Assembly: GCA_963731585.1 (NCBI GenBank)
Contig: CAVSWC010000012.1
Location: 1-64,000 of the forward strand
DNA from: CANKHA01 sp963731585
GTDB taxonomy: Bacteria > Pseudomonadota > Alphaproteobacteria > Rhizobiales > Xanthobacteraceae
Direction: 5' to 3'
Length of the DNA: 64,000 bases
The notes under the pieces were generated by a model. That model saw only the letters and a list, made by a program, of their open reading frames with translations. It searched no databases and was not told the DNA's origin. Shown one piece after another: positions 9,395 to 18,912 of this stretch. The translations under genes were made by a program, and so were the position numbers. Every line of letters starts with the position of its first letter. The first letter of the stretch is position 1.

Positions 9395-9974
9395 GCCGCC
9401 GGTCCATCAGATAAAAAATCAGAATGCTGGCTGGCACGACGACGCAGACCACCGGCACCATCGGCAGGCGCAGCACGCCGACGGCGCCGAAGGTCACCAG
9501 CCCAATGAGTATCGTTGCCCAATTGCGATCGAGCCGCTGGGCGATCTTGATCCCCATCGCCAGCGTCGCCGCCACCCCGACCGCGGCGGCGCCAAGCAGG
9601 ATGAAATGCGTGGCCGGGTAATGCGCGAGCAGGCGATAGGCGTAGCCTGCCAGGAGGATGATGCAGAAGGCCGGCACCACCATGCCGAAGACCGCCGCTG
9701 TGGCGCCCAGACCGCCATGCAGCTTTTGTCCGAAATAGAGCGCAAGATTCACCGGATTGGCGCCCGGCAATACCTGTGCAATCGCGAGCCCGGTAACAAA
9801 GGCCTTGTCGTCGATCCAGCGCTTTACGTCCACCAGGTCGCGATACATGAAGGCCTGCGAACCGCCGCCGATGGAGAGGGTGCCGAGCTTAAGGAAGACG
9901 ACGAACAGCTCGAACAGCGGCACCCGCCCAGGCGGTAGCGAAGCGTCGGGCGGCGGCAAGGAGGGGTCAGACAT
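9384..9974 (-). CDS. Chromate transporter, first half (short-chain CHR)
   Basis: The 196-residue protein has the CHR signature GGGSQAFMYRDLVDV near residues 32-46, then GLAIAQVLPGANPVNLA and five or six helices. I start it at the ATG at 9974 (MSDPSLPPP); an upstream ATG at 10013 would add 13 residues that do not match the family. It is followed by its partner with an 11-base overlap. It probably comes from duplication of an ancestral single-domain gene, as in all CHR pairs. Confidence 0.85.
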   Translation of the reverse strand: MSDPSLPPPDASLPPGRVPLFELFVVFLKLGTLSIGGGSQAFMYRDLVDVKRWIDDKAFVTGLAIAQVLPGANPVNLALYFGQKLHGGLGATAAVFGMVVPAFCIILLAGYAYRLLAHYPATHFILLGAAAVGVAATLAMGIKIAQRLDRNWATILIGLVTFGAVGVLRLPMVPVVCVVVPASILIFYLMDRRHGR

Positions 9975-10090
9975 TCTGCTGAAGCGTCTACGGCAATTCA
10001 GCCGGTCCGACAATCGGTCTTTTGCCGTTGCCGCGCGGCGTCGGAATGAGCTTTACCGGCCGGCCAGTGCCGTGGTTTTGTGGCGCTGCC

Positions 10091-10167
10091 CGTCTCGTAG
10101 CTCAACCGGATAGAGCACCAGACTTCGAATCTGGGGGTTGGGGGTTCGAATCCCTCCGAGACGGCCA
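10091..10167 (+). tRNA. tRNA-Arg (anticodon UCG)
   Basis: The complete cloverleaf is visible: a 7-bp acceptor stem CGTCTCG/CGAGACG, D arm GCTC..GAGC, anticodon stem CCAGA/TCTGG with loop CTTCGAA (anticodon TCG at 10125-10127), and a T arm with the loop TTCGAAT. Discriminator G and an encoded CCA close it at 10167. A decayed partial copy lies at 12021-12083. Confidence 0.92.
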
Positions 10168-10432
10168 CATTTCTTGCGCTTGTCATCCCACCCCGTAACT
10201 CTCTTCTTCCCCCCACGCAGCTCGCTGCAAAACTATCTACAACGTTCTGTTTTAGCTGATATTTTCGTTTTGACGCTCAGACATCGCGCCTAACTCAGAT
10301 ACCGCGCCTGACGCTGTGACGCCTCGCGCTTCTGCGCTTCGCAGGTACTGCTCTGTCTCGTTTCGCGTTGTGGCGACTTCGCGGCGGAAGTAATCTGAAT
10401 TATCCGATTGCTCTGAGGATGGAGGAATGTCG

Positions 10433-10930
10433 ATGCAAATCATAAAGGCTGCAGCGGTGGTTGTGCTCACCGGCGCCTCTTTCATGTCTGTCGCGGAAGC
10501 GGCTCCTGTCACCACACAATGCGGCCGTTTGATCAGCAGCGTTACCAAAACGAACATCGATTTTTTCACTAGCGCGTCGGAGCTCCCCCCGGTGTTTATT
10601 TCTGGTGCCGGGGTGAACGTAAACATTCCCGCCGGCGTGACGCGGTGCATACGCGTTCGTTTCAGCGCTGTGGCAGCTTGCCCCCACGCCTGCTTCCTGC
10701 GGGCAGTTGCGTCGAGCGATGCGGGCACCAACGAATTGAACCCGGCATGGACATCGAACCCGTTGCGATTCAGCTCGGACGGAACCGGCGGCGGCACCGC
10801 TCATTCCTTCGAGTGGGTGGACCGCCTCGGTCCAGGCCAGCACCTGGTCAGAATTAGCTTCCAAACAGGCAACGAAATTGCGCCTGCAAACATCGGACCC
10901 TGGACCAACACGGTGGAGGTTTTGGAGTAA
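10433..10930 (+). CDS. Secreted hypothetical protein
   Basis: It has a signal peptide (KAAAVVVLTGASFMSVAEAA) and about 140 mature residues rich in beta-forming and Asn/Gly/Thr segments, with four cysteines (in TTQCGRL, TRCIRV, ACPHACF) that could form two disulfides. No family was recognised. GGAGG at 10421-10425 is 7 bases from the ATG at 10433 and too close to the in-frame ATG at 10427, so I prefer 10433. It lies in the interval bounded by tRNA-Arg and its relic and may be acquired. Confidence 0.6.
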   Translation: MQIIKAAAVVVLTGASFMSVAEAAPVTTQCGRLISSVTKTNIDFFTSASELPPVFISGAGVNVNIPAGVTRCIRVRFSAVAACPHACFLRAVASSDAGTNELNPAWTSNPLRFSSDGTGGGTAHSFEWVDRLGPGQHLVRISFQTGNEIAPANIGPWTNTVEVLE

Positions 10931-11293
10931 GTCCGCGAGTGGCGCGATTGCAACCTGCGCACTCCAACTCCTGCTGGGTGAGGCGGTAGTCGCGAACGGC
11001 CCTGGAGCAGCGGGCGCGGGGGCTAACCTACCCGTGGCTGCCAGGGCCGCGGGGACTCTGTGAGGGGTTACCTTGCAGGCCCATCCGCAAAGTAGCGGGG
11101 CTTTCCTGAACGGGAGATGACTGGCGCGCGGTGCGCTCCCTCTCCCCTGTGGGGAGAGGGTTGGGGTGAGGGGGTTCGGGCCTAAGAAAGTCCATACGCC
11201 CTCACCCGCCTCGCTTCGCGAGGCGACCTCTCCCCACGGGAGAGGTGAAGCGGAGTTCGCGGCACTCTCAATTCCACACCGCTGGATCAGACT
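10931..11293. repeat. REP-like palindromic repeat in an intergenic region
   Basis: Between two convergent genes, 11140-11175 (CTCTCCCCTGTGGGGAGAG, then GGTTGGGGTGAGGG) and 11200-11250 (CCTCACCC..., CTCTCCCCACGGGAGAGG) are mirror images, forming a long imperfect inverted repeat with internal hairpins. This matches the REP/BIME type frequent in Bradyrhizobium-like genomes. The rest of the gap shows no gene. Confidence 0.65.
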
Positions 11294-11974
11294 CTAGTTG
11301 GGGTTGATCTGCTGTTTCGAGACGTCCTTCCATGATTCCAGTCTAAGCCGCACGTTGTCGTTGATGGCGATAGCGAGCCAACCGGGGGCCGACTCGATCC
11401 GATCCAATCGTATTTCTGTATCGCTAATCTTGTAGGTCAGCGTTGCATCGACAGGCTCGAGACTGTCGGAGCTTCGTCTATTTGCAGCAAGCGCTTCGGC
11501 GATGGATGTAAAGCAGCTTTGTTTTCCAGTTGGTTGATTTGCGGCGGTCAGGCCAGTGATCCGGATAACCCCGACCTGAGGGTCCGCGATGCCATTCATT
11601 TGTGCCAAGTCGGCGCGCACGTCAGCGCCGCGACGGATAAATCGCGCCCCGTAACAAGCGCCAATTTTCACCGCCAGAAGATGTTCAGCGTAGATCGCCA
11701 CCCGCCAAGCGGCCTCGATTGCCTGCATTCCTTGAGTGATTTTTTCCTGACGCGAAGCCTGCGGTCGAAGAGCAGGGTCTTGCTCGTTGGTGGAAACGGC
11801 TGGCTGGTAGGGGGCCGGGTCTTGCTCTGCCTTGGTGGCGGTATCAGCCTGGCCGGGTGCTGACGCCATGGCGGGCGGTTGTTGCCGTTGCCGCTCGAAA
11901 ACGACGCCGGCAATAAATGCCGCCACGATCACGGGCACGGATATAGCTGTATAAGCGAGAAACCGCAGTTGCAT
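11294..11974 (-). CDS. Membrane-anchored hypothetical protein
   Basis: The 226-residue protein has one N-terminal membrane helix (YTAISVPVIVAAFIAGVVF), a Pro/Ala/Gln-rich linker and a C-terminal domain of about 150 residues with a few cysteines that may face the periplasm. No known family is apparent. It lies within the interval bounded by tRNA-Arg and its relic, and its start faces that relic. Confidence 0.6.
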   Translation of the reverse strand: MQLRFLAYTAISVPVIVAAFIAGVVFERQRQQPPAMASAPGQADTATKAEQDPAPYQPAVSTNEQDPALRPQASRQEKITQGMQAIEAAWRVAIYAEHLLAVKIGACYGARFIRRGADVRADLAQMNGIADPQVGVIRITGLTAANQPTGKQSCFTSIAEALAANRRSSDSLEPVDATLTYKISDTEIRLDRIESAPGWLAIAINDNVRLRLESWKDVSKQQINPN

Positions 11975-12020
11975 TTGCCTCTGGCCTGTTTTTAGGGATT
12001 TGTCGTCTAACGTTTGCCAT

Positions 12021-12083
12021 GTCCTCTGGATAGCACCAGACCTCGAATCTGGGGGTTGGTGGGTTAAAATACCTCCGAGACGT
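12021..12083 (+). pseudogene. Decayed partial copy of tRNA-Arg(UCG)
   Basis: The stretch matches the tRNA at 10091 from the D loop to the acceptor 3' strand: GGATAG, CACCAGAC, TCGAATCTGGGGGTTGG and ACCTCCGAGACG are shared. The 5' acceptor strand is lost, the T loop is changed to TTAAAAT, and there are small indels. It cannot fold as a tRNA. It may be an old attachment-site copy left by an integrated element. Confidence 0.75.
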
Positions 12084-12120
12084 GATTGAAGATTTGGCGG
12101 AAGTGCGCCTTTCTAGCGCA

Positions 12121-13164
12121 ATGTCATCGCTCTCATCTGCAATCACGAATTCGGGCCGGTGGCTGCGGCGGACGCGGCATACCATGACTCATGGGATGGC
12201 CTACGCGGCCTTGCGTTTTTACATGAGCGCGCCCACGCCGCTGCATCCCAAATTCACCTGGCAGTATTTCACCCGCAAGCAAGCTCCCTTCATCCAGTCC
12301 CTGATCGATACTTATCCGTTTCCATTTCAACGTCGCCTGCTGATGGCGCGCTGGCTCAAGCAGAGCCATGCCAAGGGGATTGAGTATCACTACGACGTCT
12401 CCAACGAATTCTACAAATTATTCCTCGACCGCGATTTCATGTTCTATTCCTGCGCGGATTTTGCGTCGGACCAGGACACCCTGGAGACGGCTCAACGGCG
12501 CAAGGCCGATCACCTGCTCGGCCTGATCGCGCCGGTCGCCGGCGAGCGCATCCTCGAGCTCGGATGCGGCTGGGGTTCGATGCTCCGTCATATCCATGCG
12601 GCCACGGGTGACAAGGAATCGCTGACGGGCATGACACTATCGAAAGAACAGGCACGTCATATCCGGGAGAAATTCGGCTTCAACGTGCGGATCGAGGACT
12701 TCATAACCACCGACTACGCGCCTCACTCATACGACAAGATTTATTCCATCGGCGCCATGGAGCACGTGCGGCCGAATGAGATATTGCCGCTGCTGCGCAA
12801 GCTGCATGGCGCGCTGAAGCCGAACGGCCGGATGGTGCACCACTTCTTTTCGCTCAATGCCGGATGGCGGCCGACCAGCACGATCGCCGGCCAGCTGGTC
12901 TTTCCGGGGTCCGAACTGGCCCCGCATGCGCATCATCTCTGGGCAGCGCGCGAGGCCGGGTTCGACGTGGTGCACGATTCCACGCACGATTACCGGCCGA
13001 CGCTGAAAGCCTGGTTCAATCGCCTGGCCAAGAACCGCGCTAAGGCAGTGGAGCTCGTAGGGGTTGCGACTTACAATCGCTATCTGGTTTTCTTCCCGGC
13101 CGCCTGGGTGATGTTCGATCGAAAGCAGACGACGTTGCATCGGCTGGTGATGGTCAAGCGTTGA
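12121..13164 (+). CDS. Cyclopropane-fatty-acyl-phospholipid synthase-like methyltransferase
   Basis: The protein has the CFA synthase core: YHYDVSNEFYKLFLD, the SAM-binding motif ILELGCGWGSM, LTGMTLSKEQ and a late IYSIGAMEHV. Such enzymes methylate the double bond of membrane lipid acyl chains using S-adenosylmethionine. The usual N-terminal lipid-binding domain is missing, so it belongs to a shorter subfamily and its substrate is not certain. The frame is open from 12082; ATGs at 12121 and 12184 are both plausible and no ribosome binding site decides. Confidence 0.8.
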   Translation: MSSLSSAITNSGRWLRRTRHTMTHGMAYAALRFYMSAPTPLHPKFTWQYFTRKQAPFIQSLIDTYPFPFQRRLLMARWLKQSHAKGIEYHYDVSNEFYKLFLDRDFMFYSCADFASDQDTLETAQRRKADHLLGLIAPVAGERILELGCGWGSMLRHIHAATGDKESLTGMTLSKEQARHIREKFGFNVRIEDFITTDYAPHSYDKIYSIGAMEHVRPNEILPLLRKLHGALKPNGRMVHHFFSLNAGWRPTSTIAGQLVFPGSELAPHAHHLWAAREAGFDVVHDSTHDYRPTLKAWFNRLAKNRAKAVELVGVATYNRYLVFFPAAWVMFDRKQTTLHRLVMVKR

Positions 13165-13214
13165 GCCGGACAAGGCACAATCGTCGACGTCGTCAGCCGA
13201 ACCGCGATCCGTGA

Positions 13215-13325
13215 TGGCGCGCCCGCAGCCGCGCATTCGAAGGATGGTTCGCGCGCTGCGGAGTATATCATGGGCGGCGCTTCGCGCCGACCGTTGGCAG
13301 CGCTCCTCACCATGAGGGAGAGTTT
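13215..13325. repeat. REP-like palindromes
   Basis: The short inverted motif GCGGCGCTTCGCGCCG is followed by CTCCTCACCATGAGGGAGAG. The latter also occurs at 21327-21346 and matches the widespread Bradyrhizobium-type repeat with a CTCACCATGAGG core. The gap holds no gene. Confidence 0.6.
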
Positions 13326-13360
13326 TGTCGTCCGTCAAACGCTACATCGTAGTCAGAGGT

Positions 13361-13930
13361 CTACATCTTCGACAGTTTGTTGACGTCCACCGCCTGCGCG
13401 TAAGCCAGCTTGGCATCGGCCGGGCCCGATCCCTGCACCGCAACCAGGAACTTGTTGTTGACCACCATCTGCACGTCGCCTTCCTTGGTGACGATGGCGC
13501 GCTGGTTGCCGACGCGAACAATTTTTCCCATCGCGCCGGCGAATTGCGGATTAGCAAAAACGGCAGCCAACGGCGCGATCATCGCCGAATCGCCGGTGAT
13601 TTGGATTTCGATGTCGTCGCCCTTGGCATTGGTGTAACGGCCCGTCGCCATGGACGCGCCGAACATGCTCGTTCCCATCGCGGCGGTGTCGGTCTTTTCC
13701 TGTTTCCAGCCCGGCAAGGCCTTTGGCAACAGCAAAGCGAAACCTTCGGCGTTCTTCTGCCCAATCAGCTGCGACGCGAGATCGAGCGATTGCTTCGCCT
13801 CGCCGAGATTTCCGGACTGATAGGCCTTGCGCGCCTGCTCGATGGCGTCAATCACCTCATCGGCAGCGGCCGCCGGAAAGACGGCCAGAGCCAGTACCGC
13901 GGCCGCGGCAAACATCCGAATGGCAGTCAT
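13361..13930 (-). CDS. Periplasmic hypothetical protein
   Basis: The 189-residue protein has a signal peptide ending AVFPAAAADE. The mature part starts with a helical stretch (DAIEQARKAYQSGNLGEAKQ), then a beta-rich domain with GWKQEKTDTAAMGTSMFG, and ends with a predicted helix. It has no cysteines. It resembles conserved rhizobial periplasmic proteins of unknown function; I do not know a named family. It is divergent from the riboswitch-controlled btuB. Confidence 0.65.
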   Translation of the reverse strand: MTAIRMFAAAAVLALAVFPAAAADEVIDAIEQARKAYQSGNLGEAKQSLDLASQLIGQKNAEGFALLLPKALPGWKQEKTDTAAMGTSMFGASMATGRYTNAKGDDIEIQITGDSAMIAPLAAVFANPQFAGAMGKIVRVGNQRAIVTKEGDVQMVVNNKFLVAVQGSGPADAKLAYAQAVDVNKLSKM

Positions 13931-14082
13931 GAAACTCCCCCCTGTCGAATCTCAGGCAAAGTGTAATGCAGCTCGTGGCAAACCGGAACGCGGACATTTT
14001 TGCCGCAGCCGGAGATTTTTTGACCGGCGCCGCCCCGGGCCGTTGACAAGTTCAGCCCTGCCGGTTTCACTTGCCGCACTTG

Positions 14083-14273
14083 TGTAGGTGTGCCGGTTTC
14101 GGCCGGCCAAAAAGGGAATTCGGTGCGGCCCGCTGTATTGCGTCATAGGGCCTAATCCGAAGCTGCCCCCGCAACTGTCAGCGGCGAGCCCTGTTCCAGA
14201 TTGCCACTGGGTGAAGACCCGGGAAGGCGGAATAAGGGCGGCGACCCGCGAGCCAGGAGACCTGCCTACACAG
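14083..14273 (+). promoter_or_regulatory. Cobalamin riboswitch
   Basis: The region shows the expected order: an upstream P3-P6 part with GGTGTGCCGGTTTCGGCCGG and GAATTCGGTG, the conserved CCCCCGCAACTGT core, GGGTGAAGACCCGGGAAGGC, and the terminal B12 box GCGAGCCAGGAGACCTGCC at 14248-14266. It should bind adenosylcobalamin and shut off expression of the B12 receptor gene that starts 180 bases downstream. Confidence 0.93.
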
Positions 14274-14453
14274 TCATCCTTCCGACGCGCGGGGCGCGCG
14301 TTCGGGGCGGGTCTTTCCGCAGCGATGACGTGTGTAAACCGTCGCGGGGGACCGGCCTATGGCCTGTTGTCTCAACCCTTTGTCTTGGACAGGTGCGCGC
14401 CTGCTGGCCCGCGTCTCCGCGATCCGTTTCAGCCAACGCCGCGGAGGCACGTC

Positions 14454-16444
14454 ATGTCATTTTCTGTTTGTCTATCGTTTCGATTGAGTCCCCTACCCCG
14501 GGCGGCGACGCTCGGACTGTTTGCTGCCGGTTTGACCTGTGGTGTCGCGCAGGCGCAGACGGAAATTCCCCGCATCGTGATTTACGCCAATCAGGCGCCG
14601 ACCGATGCGTCCAAGGTGGGCGCCTCCGCCACGGTCATCACCGGCGAAGAACTGCGCGAGAAAGGCTTCACCACCGTCGCCGACGCGCTGCGTACCGTTG
14701 CCGGCGTGGCGGTGAGCCAAAGCGGCGGGCGCGGCTCCTTCACGCAGGTGCGCGTGCGCGGCGCCGAGTCCAATCATCTCCAGGTGCTGATCGACGGCGT
14801 GCCGGTCAATTCCATCAGCATCGGCGACTTCAATTTCGCCGACTTCGCCATTGAGGACGTCGAGCGCATCGAAGTGATCCGCGGTCCGCAATCCGGCCTT
14901 TACGGCGCCAATGCCCATGCCGGCGTGATCTCGGTGGTGACCAAGAGCGGACGCGGCCTCGCCACACCCGAGGCGAGCGTCCGCCTCGAAGGCGGCTCGA
15001 TGAATACCGTGGCCGGCGGCGCGAGCGCGCGCGGCTCCAACGGGCCGTTCTATGGGGCGGTGAGCGTCGATCACAACAACACGTCGGGCCACAACGTCTC
15101 GCGCTTTGGCAACGAGCGCGACGGCAGCCACGCCACCACCGTCACCGGGAAATTCGGCGCCGATCTGTTCCCGAATTTCAATGTCGAAGCCGCGGTGCGT
15201 TACGCCGCAGCGGCATGCGCAGCTCGACGCGCAGCCCTTCTTCGGCCCGTTCGAGGGCCTCGCGGCCGACCAGGAGTTCGACTTCAACCGGTTCCGCGCG
15301 TTCAACGGCCGCATCGCCGCCACCTGGTCGCTGTTCGATGGCGCCTTCGTGCAGCGTTTCGGCGCCAGCCGCTTACGAGGAAAAGCGCCGCGACGACGAC
15401 GTGGTCTTCGGCTATTTCAATTCCGACGGTCACCGCGACAATTTCGACTACAAGGCGACGCTGAAGCATTACACGCAGCTGTTCGGCGGCGAGACGCACA
15501 CGCTCTCATTCTTGGCCGACCATCAGAAGGAATTCCTCACCATGGATTCCGCCTCGCTCAGCGGACCGTTCGGCGATCCCGCCGCCGCGGCGTTCTGGGC
15601 GAGCGGCGCGGAGCGCACCCGTAACGGGCTGGCCGGCGAATACGCGCTCGATTTGCCGTTCGGCCTGACGCTGACCTCGGCCCTGCGGCACGATGACAAC
15701 AGCGGCTTCGCCGACGTCACCACCTGGCGTGAAACGATTTCGCAGCGCTTTCCCTCCTGGGGCACGCGACTGCACGCCAGCATCGGCACCGGCGTCACCA
15801 ATCCGACCTTCACCGAGCAATACGGCTTCTTTGTCGGCAGCTTCATCGGCAATCCCGACCTGAGGCCGGAGCGCTCGCTTGGGTGGGACGCGGGCGTCGA
15901 GCAGGCCTTCTTCGACCGGCGGCTGATAGTCGACGCGACTTATTTCGCTTCCGAGTTTGAAGACAAAATCGTCATGGTTTCCGCCGGCGGCGGCTTTCTT
16001 TCTACGGTGGTGAACGATGCAGGCACCAGCCCCCGCCATGGCGTGGAGATCTCCGCCAAGGCGACGCTGGCCGATTGGCTCGCGCTCTCCGGCACCTACA
16101 CCTACACCATCGCAAAGCTCGCGGACGGCACCCCCGAAATCCGCCGGCCTAAGCACGCGGCCGCGGGGTCGGCAACGATCAACCTGCCCGACCAACGCAC
16201 GCGCCTGACGGTCAATGTCGTCTACAACGGCAGCATGCCGGATACCTGGTTCCGTTTCCCGCTGACGCCGGTGACGCTCGGCGCCTATACGACCGTGGGC
16301 GGCATTCTGTCTTACGACCTCACGCCGACGACCACCGCCTATGTGCGGGCGGAGAACATCTTCAACAACCACTATGAGGAGGTGTTTTCCTATCGCGCGC
16401 AGGGTTTTGCCGCCTATGCAGGACTGCGCGCGCAATTCAGGTAA
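14454..16444 (+). CDS. btuB: TonB-dependent vitamin B12 receptor BtuB (frameshifted)
   Basis: The product is an outer-membrane beta-barrel with signal peptide (ending AQAQTE), plug domain (VTGEELREKGF-like ITGEELREKGFTTV, then VRVRGAESNHLQVLIDGVPV, IEVIRGPQSGLYGANA) and a barrel that ends in the aromatic-X sequence AGLRAQFR. It would import cobalamin with TonB energy. The start at 14454 has GGAGG eight bases upstream. Two +1 frame changes, near 15205 and 15370, break the barrel; both sides are fully conserved. The riboswitch upstream confirms the substrate. Confidence 0.9.
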
Positions 16445-16458
16445 CGCGAACCTATTTC

Positions 16459-16480
16459 CCTCTCCCGATTGCGGGAGAGG
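16459..16480. terminator. Hairpin between convergent genes
   Basis: A perfect 9-bp stem CCTCTCCCG/CGGGAGAGG with a four-base loop lies between btuB and cutA. It has no T-tract. It may act as a weak bidirectional terminator or be a single REP-type palindrome. Confidence 0.45.
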
Positions 16481-16542
16481 ACACGTCACATTCCCTTGCC
16501 GGCCACGGAATTGCCGCGCTGCACTTCCGGCCATGACGATTG

Positions 16543-16872
16543 TTACGCTGGGGGCTTTTCGGTCTCCGCCATCATCCAGGCCAAATAAGCCTGATCCACG
16601 CTTTCGATCGGCAACACCAGGATGGCCGGCGTTTCGTAGGAATGACGGGCTTTGACCTGCGCGCGGACCTCCTCCGCCAGCGAGCCGCGGGTCTTGATCA
16701 GCATCACCACTTCCTCCGCGCGCTCGATCGTTCCCTGCCAGCGGTAATGCGATATCATGCCGGGCAGGATGTTCACGCAGGCCGCCAGATGCTGCTCGAT
16801 CAGCGCCCTGCCGGCCTCCTCCGCCTCGACAATGGATGGGTAGGTCGTATAGACGAAAACCGCGCGTTCCAT
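16543..16872 (-). CDS. cutA: Divalent-cation tolerance protein CutA
   Basis: The 109-residue protein matches CutA1 over its full length: VFVYTTYPSIVEAEEAGRALIEQHLAACVN, then YRWQGTIERAEEVVMLIKT and the C-terminal SYETPAILVLPI and YLAWM. CutA forms very stable trimers with a ferredoxin-like fold and is linked to copper tolerance, although the mechanism is unclear. It is convergent with btuB and divergent from nadK. Confidence 0.92.
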   Translation of the reverse strand: MERAVFVYTTYPSIVEAEEAGRALIEQHLAACVNILPGMISHYRWQGTIERAEEVVMLIKTRGSLAEEVRAQVKARHSYETPAILVLPIESVDQAYLAWMMAETEKPPA

Positions 16873-17006
16873 TCGGTCATCCTCGATGCGATGGGCCCGC
16901 CTCGCCGAAGCCGGTGTCTAACCGAAGTCGGCAATCCACCGATGTCGGTCTGGCCGATACCGGGCATTCATTTGCGTGATAACGTATCGCGTTCGCAAGG
17001 CTCACC

Positions 17007-17789
17007 ATGGTTCGCCCCAATCCCAGCTACCAACGAATCGCGTTTGTCGCCAGCTCCAGCCCGGAAGCCGCCGAGGCACGCGAGGCGCTCACCCGCCGCT
17101 ACGGTGATGTCGATCCCGATTCCGCCGACGTCGTCGTCGCCCTCGGCGGCGACGGCTTGATGCTGCAAACCCTGCATCGCTTCATGCAGTCCGCCAAGCC
17201 GATCTACGGCATGCATCGCGGCACCGTCGGGTTCCTGATGAATGAATTCTCCGATGACAAGCTCAAGGAACGGCTGGCGGCGGCGAAAACCGCGGTGATC
17301 CATCCGCTGCTGATGTGCGCCCGAGACATGCAGGGAAAGTCGCATGAATCCTATGCCATCAACGAGGTTTCGCTGTTCCGCGAGAGCCATCAGGCGGCGC
17401 GGCTGCGGATCCTGATCGACGGCAAGGAGCGCCTGCCCGAGCTCGTCGCCGACGGCGTGCTGGTGTCCACGCCGGCGGGATCGACCGCCTATAATCTCTC
17501 CGCCCAGGGACCGATCATTCCGATCAACGCGCCGCTGCTGGCGCTGACCCCGATCAGTCCGTTCCGTCCCAGGCGCTGGCACGGCGCGTTGTTGCCGGAC
17601 GCGGCGGAGGTGACCGTCGAGGTGCTGGAAGCCGGCAAGCGCCCTTGCGCGGCGGTCGCCGACCATACCGAGGTGCGGTCGGTAAAATCGGTCGATATCC
17701 GGATGGACCACGATATTGCCATGCATATGCTGTTTGATCCCGGCCATAGCCTGGACGAGCGGATCATCCGCGAACAGTTCGGATATTGA
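17007..17789 (+). CDS. nadK: NAD kinase
   Basis: It makes NADP+ from NAD+ and ATP (or polyphosphate) in the cytoplasm. The nucleotide-binding GGDG motif is at residues 47-50, followed by GMHRGTVGFLMNEF, YAINEVSLFR with the conserved NE pair, and DGVLVSTPAGSTAYNLSAQGPI. The 260-residue length is normal for the alphaproteobacterial short form. The frame is intact. It stands alone between cutA and the lipid kinase gene. Confidence 0.95.
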   Translation: MVRPNPSYQRIAFVASSSPEAAEAREALTRRYGDVDPDSADVVVALGGDGLMLQTLHRFMQSAKPIYGMHRGTVGFLMNEFSDDKLKERLAAAKTAVIHPLLMCARDMQGKSHESYAINEVSLFRESHQAARLRILIDGKERLPELVADGVLVSTPAGSTAYNLSAQGPIIPINAPLLALTPISPFRPRRWHGALLPDAAEVTVEVLEAGKRPCAAVADHTEVRSVKSVDIRMDHDIAMHMLFDPGHSLDERIIREQFGY

Positions 17790-17892
17790 TGCGTCGCGAT
17801 CGAGAACCCGGAAATAGGCGATCAGTCATCCAGTCCTGCGGAACACGCGGCGGCGCGGCGCATTAGCGTTGGTTCACCCTCGAGTGCTCCAC

Positions 17893-18813
17893 ATGTCCCC
17901 GACGAAGCCCATCAGGGTGGCCGTGCTCCTCAACAACGCGGCAGGCACTATTGTAGGCGCTGACGGCCGCCCGCTGAACGAAACGCTTGCCGCAGCCTTC
18001 ACGGGGCATGGGATCACGGCGAGGCTGGATTTTCTTTCGGCTACGGAGCTGACAGCAGGCGCCGAGCGGGCGTTGCAGGAAGCCGAGAATAACCAGATCG
18101 ACGCCGTCGTGGTCGGCGGCGGCGACGGCAGCATCGCATCCATCGCGAACGTCTTTGCCGGCAGCGACGTCCCCGTCGGTATCTTGCCGCTCGGCACGCT
18201 TAATCATTTCGCCAAGGACCTCGGCATCCCGCTTGCGCTCGAGCAGGCGGTAGCGGTCATTGCCGCCGGTCAGGTGCAATCGGTCGATCTCGGCGAGGTC
18301 AATGGCGAGATCTTCGTCAACAACTCCTCCATCGGGGTCTATCCGTATCTCGTGCTCGACCGCCAGCGCATGCAGCAACAACATGGCATGCGCAAATGGA
18401 CGGCGATGGCATTCGCCATCTGGCGCACGCTGCGGAATTTTCCGCTGCGGCGGCTTCGCATTCGCACCGGCGGACGCGCCGAACCTTTTCGCAGCCCCTG
18501 CGTGTTCATCGGCAACAACGAATATGGCCTGACCGGGCCGGGCGCCGGAAAACGCGAACGGCTGGACGCCGGCGAATTGTGCGTCTATGTCGCCAAACGG
18601 CAGAGCCGCCTGGCGTTGTTCTGGCTCGCCTGTCGCTCGATGCTTGGCTTCCTGGACCAATCGCGCGACCTGCGCGAGTTGAAAGTGCCTGATGTGGAAA
18701 TCAGCTCGCGCACCAGCCGGCTCCTGGTCGCGCTTGACGGCGAAGTGAAGATGCTGCGCCCGCCCCTGCGCTACCGGACAAGGCCGCATGCGCTGCGGGT
18801 ATTTGCGCCGTAG
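17893..18813 (+). CDS. Diacylglycerol/lipid kinase family protein
   Basis: This carries a DAGK catalytic domain: LLNNAAGTI near residue 12, GGGDGS at 75-80, GILPLGTLNHFAKDLGIP and a C-terminal LLVALDGEV. Such enzymes phosphorylate diacylglycerol, sphingoid bases or related lipids with ATP. The 306-residue length is usual. The frame is open upstream to 17869 with alternative starts; I take the ATG at 17893, where the conserved region begins closely after. The substrate cannot be told from sequence. It follows nadK, whose fold is related. Confidence 0.85.
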   Translation: MSPTKPIRVAVLLNNAAGTIVGADGRPLNETLAAAFTGHGITARLDFLSATELTAGAERALQEAENNQIDAVVVGGGDGSIASIANVFAGSDVPVGILPLGTLNHFAKDLGIPLALEQAVAVIAAGQVQSVDLGEVNGEIFVNNSSIGVYPYLVLDRQRMQQQHGMRKWTAMAFAIWRTLRNFPLRRLRIRTGGRAEPFRSPCVFIGNNEYGLTGPGAGKRERLDAGELCVYVAKRQSRLALFWLACRSMLGFLDQSRDLRELKVPDVEISSRTSRLLVALDGEVKMLRPPLRYRTRPHALRVFAP

Positions 18814-18912
18814 TGCGACCCGTGAGATTTAAGCTAAACCGCCCCTCACAAAGGCCGGGGCGAGCTATTACATACGATGTTCACCCCAAAATTTTCAAAG
18901 GAATCCTTTTCC

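Noticed and set aside
12021..12083. Second functional tRNA-Arg
   Set aside because: The 5' acceptor strand is missing and the T loop is changed, so it cannot fold as a tRNA.
15506..16534. Minus-strand frame of 342 codons opposite btuB
   Set aside because: The plus strand encodes a conserved beta-barrel here. The antisense product is Arg/Gly-rich without any domain.
18020..18600. Minus-strand frames opposite the lipid kinase gene
   Set aside because: They are shadows of an intact GGGDGS kinase gene.
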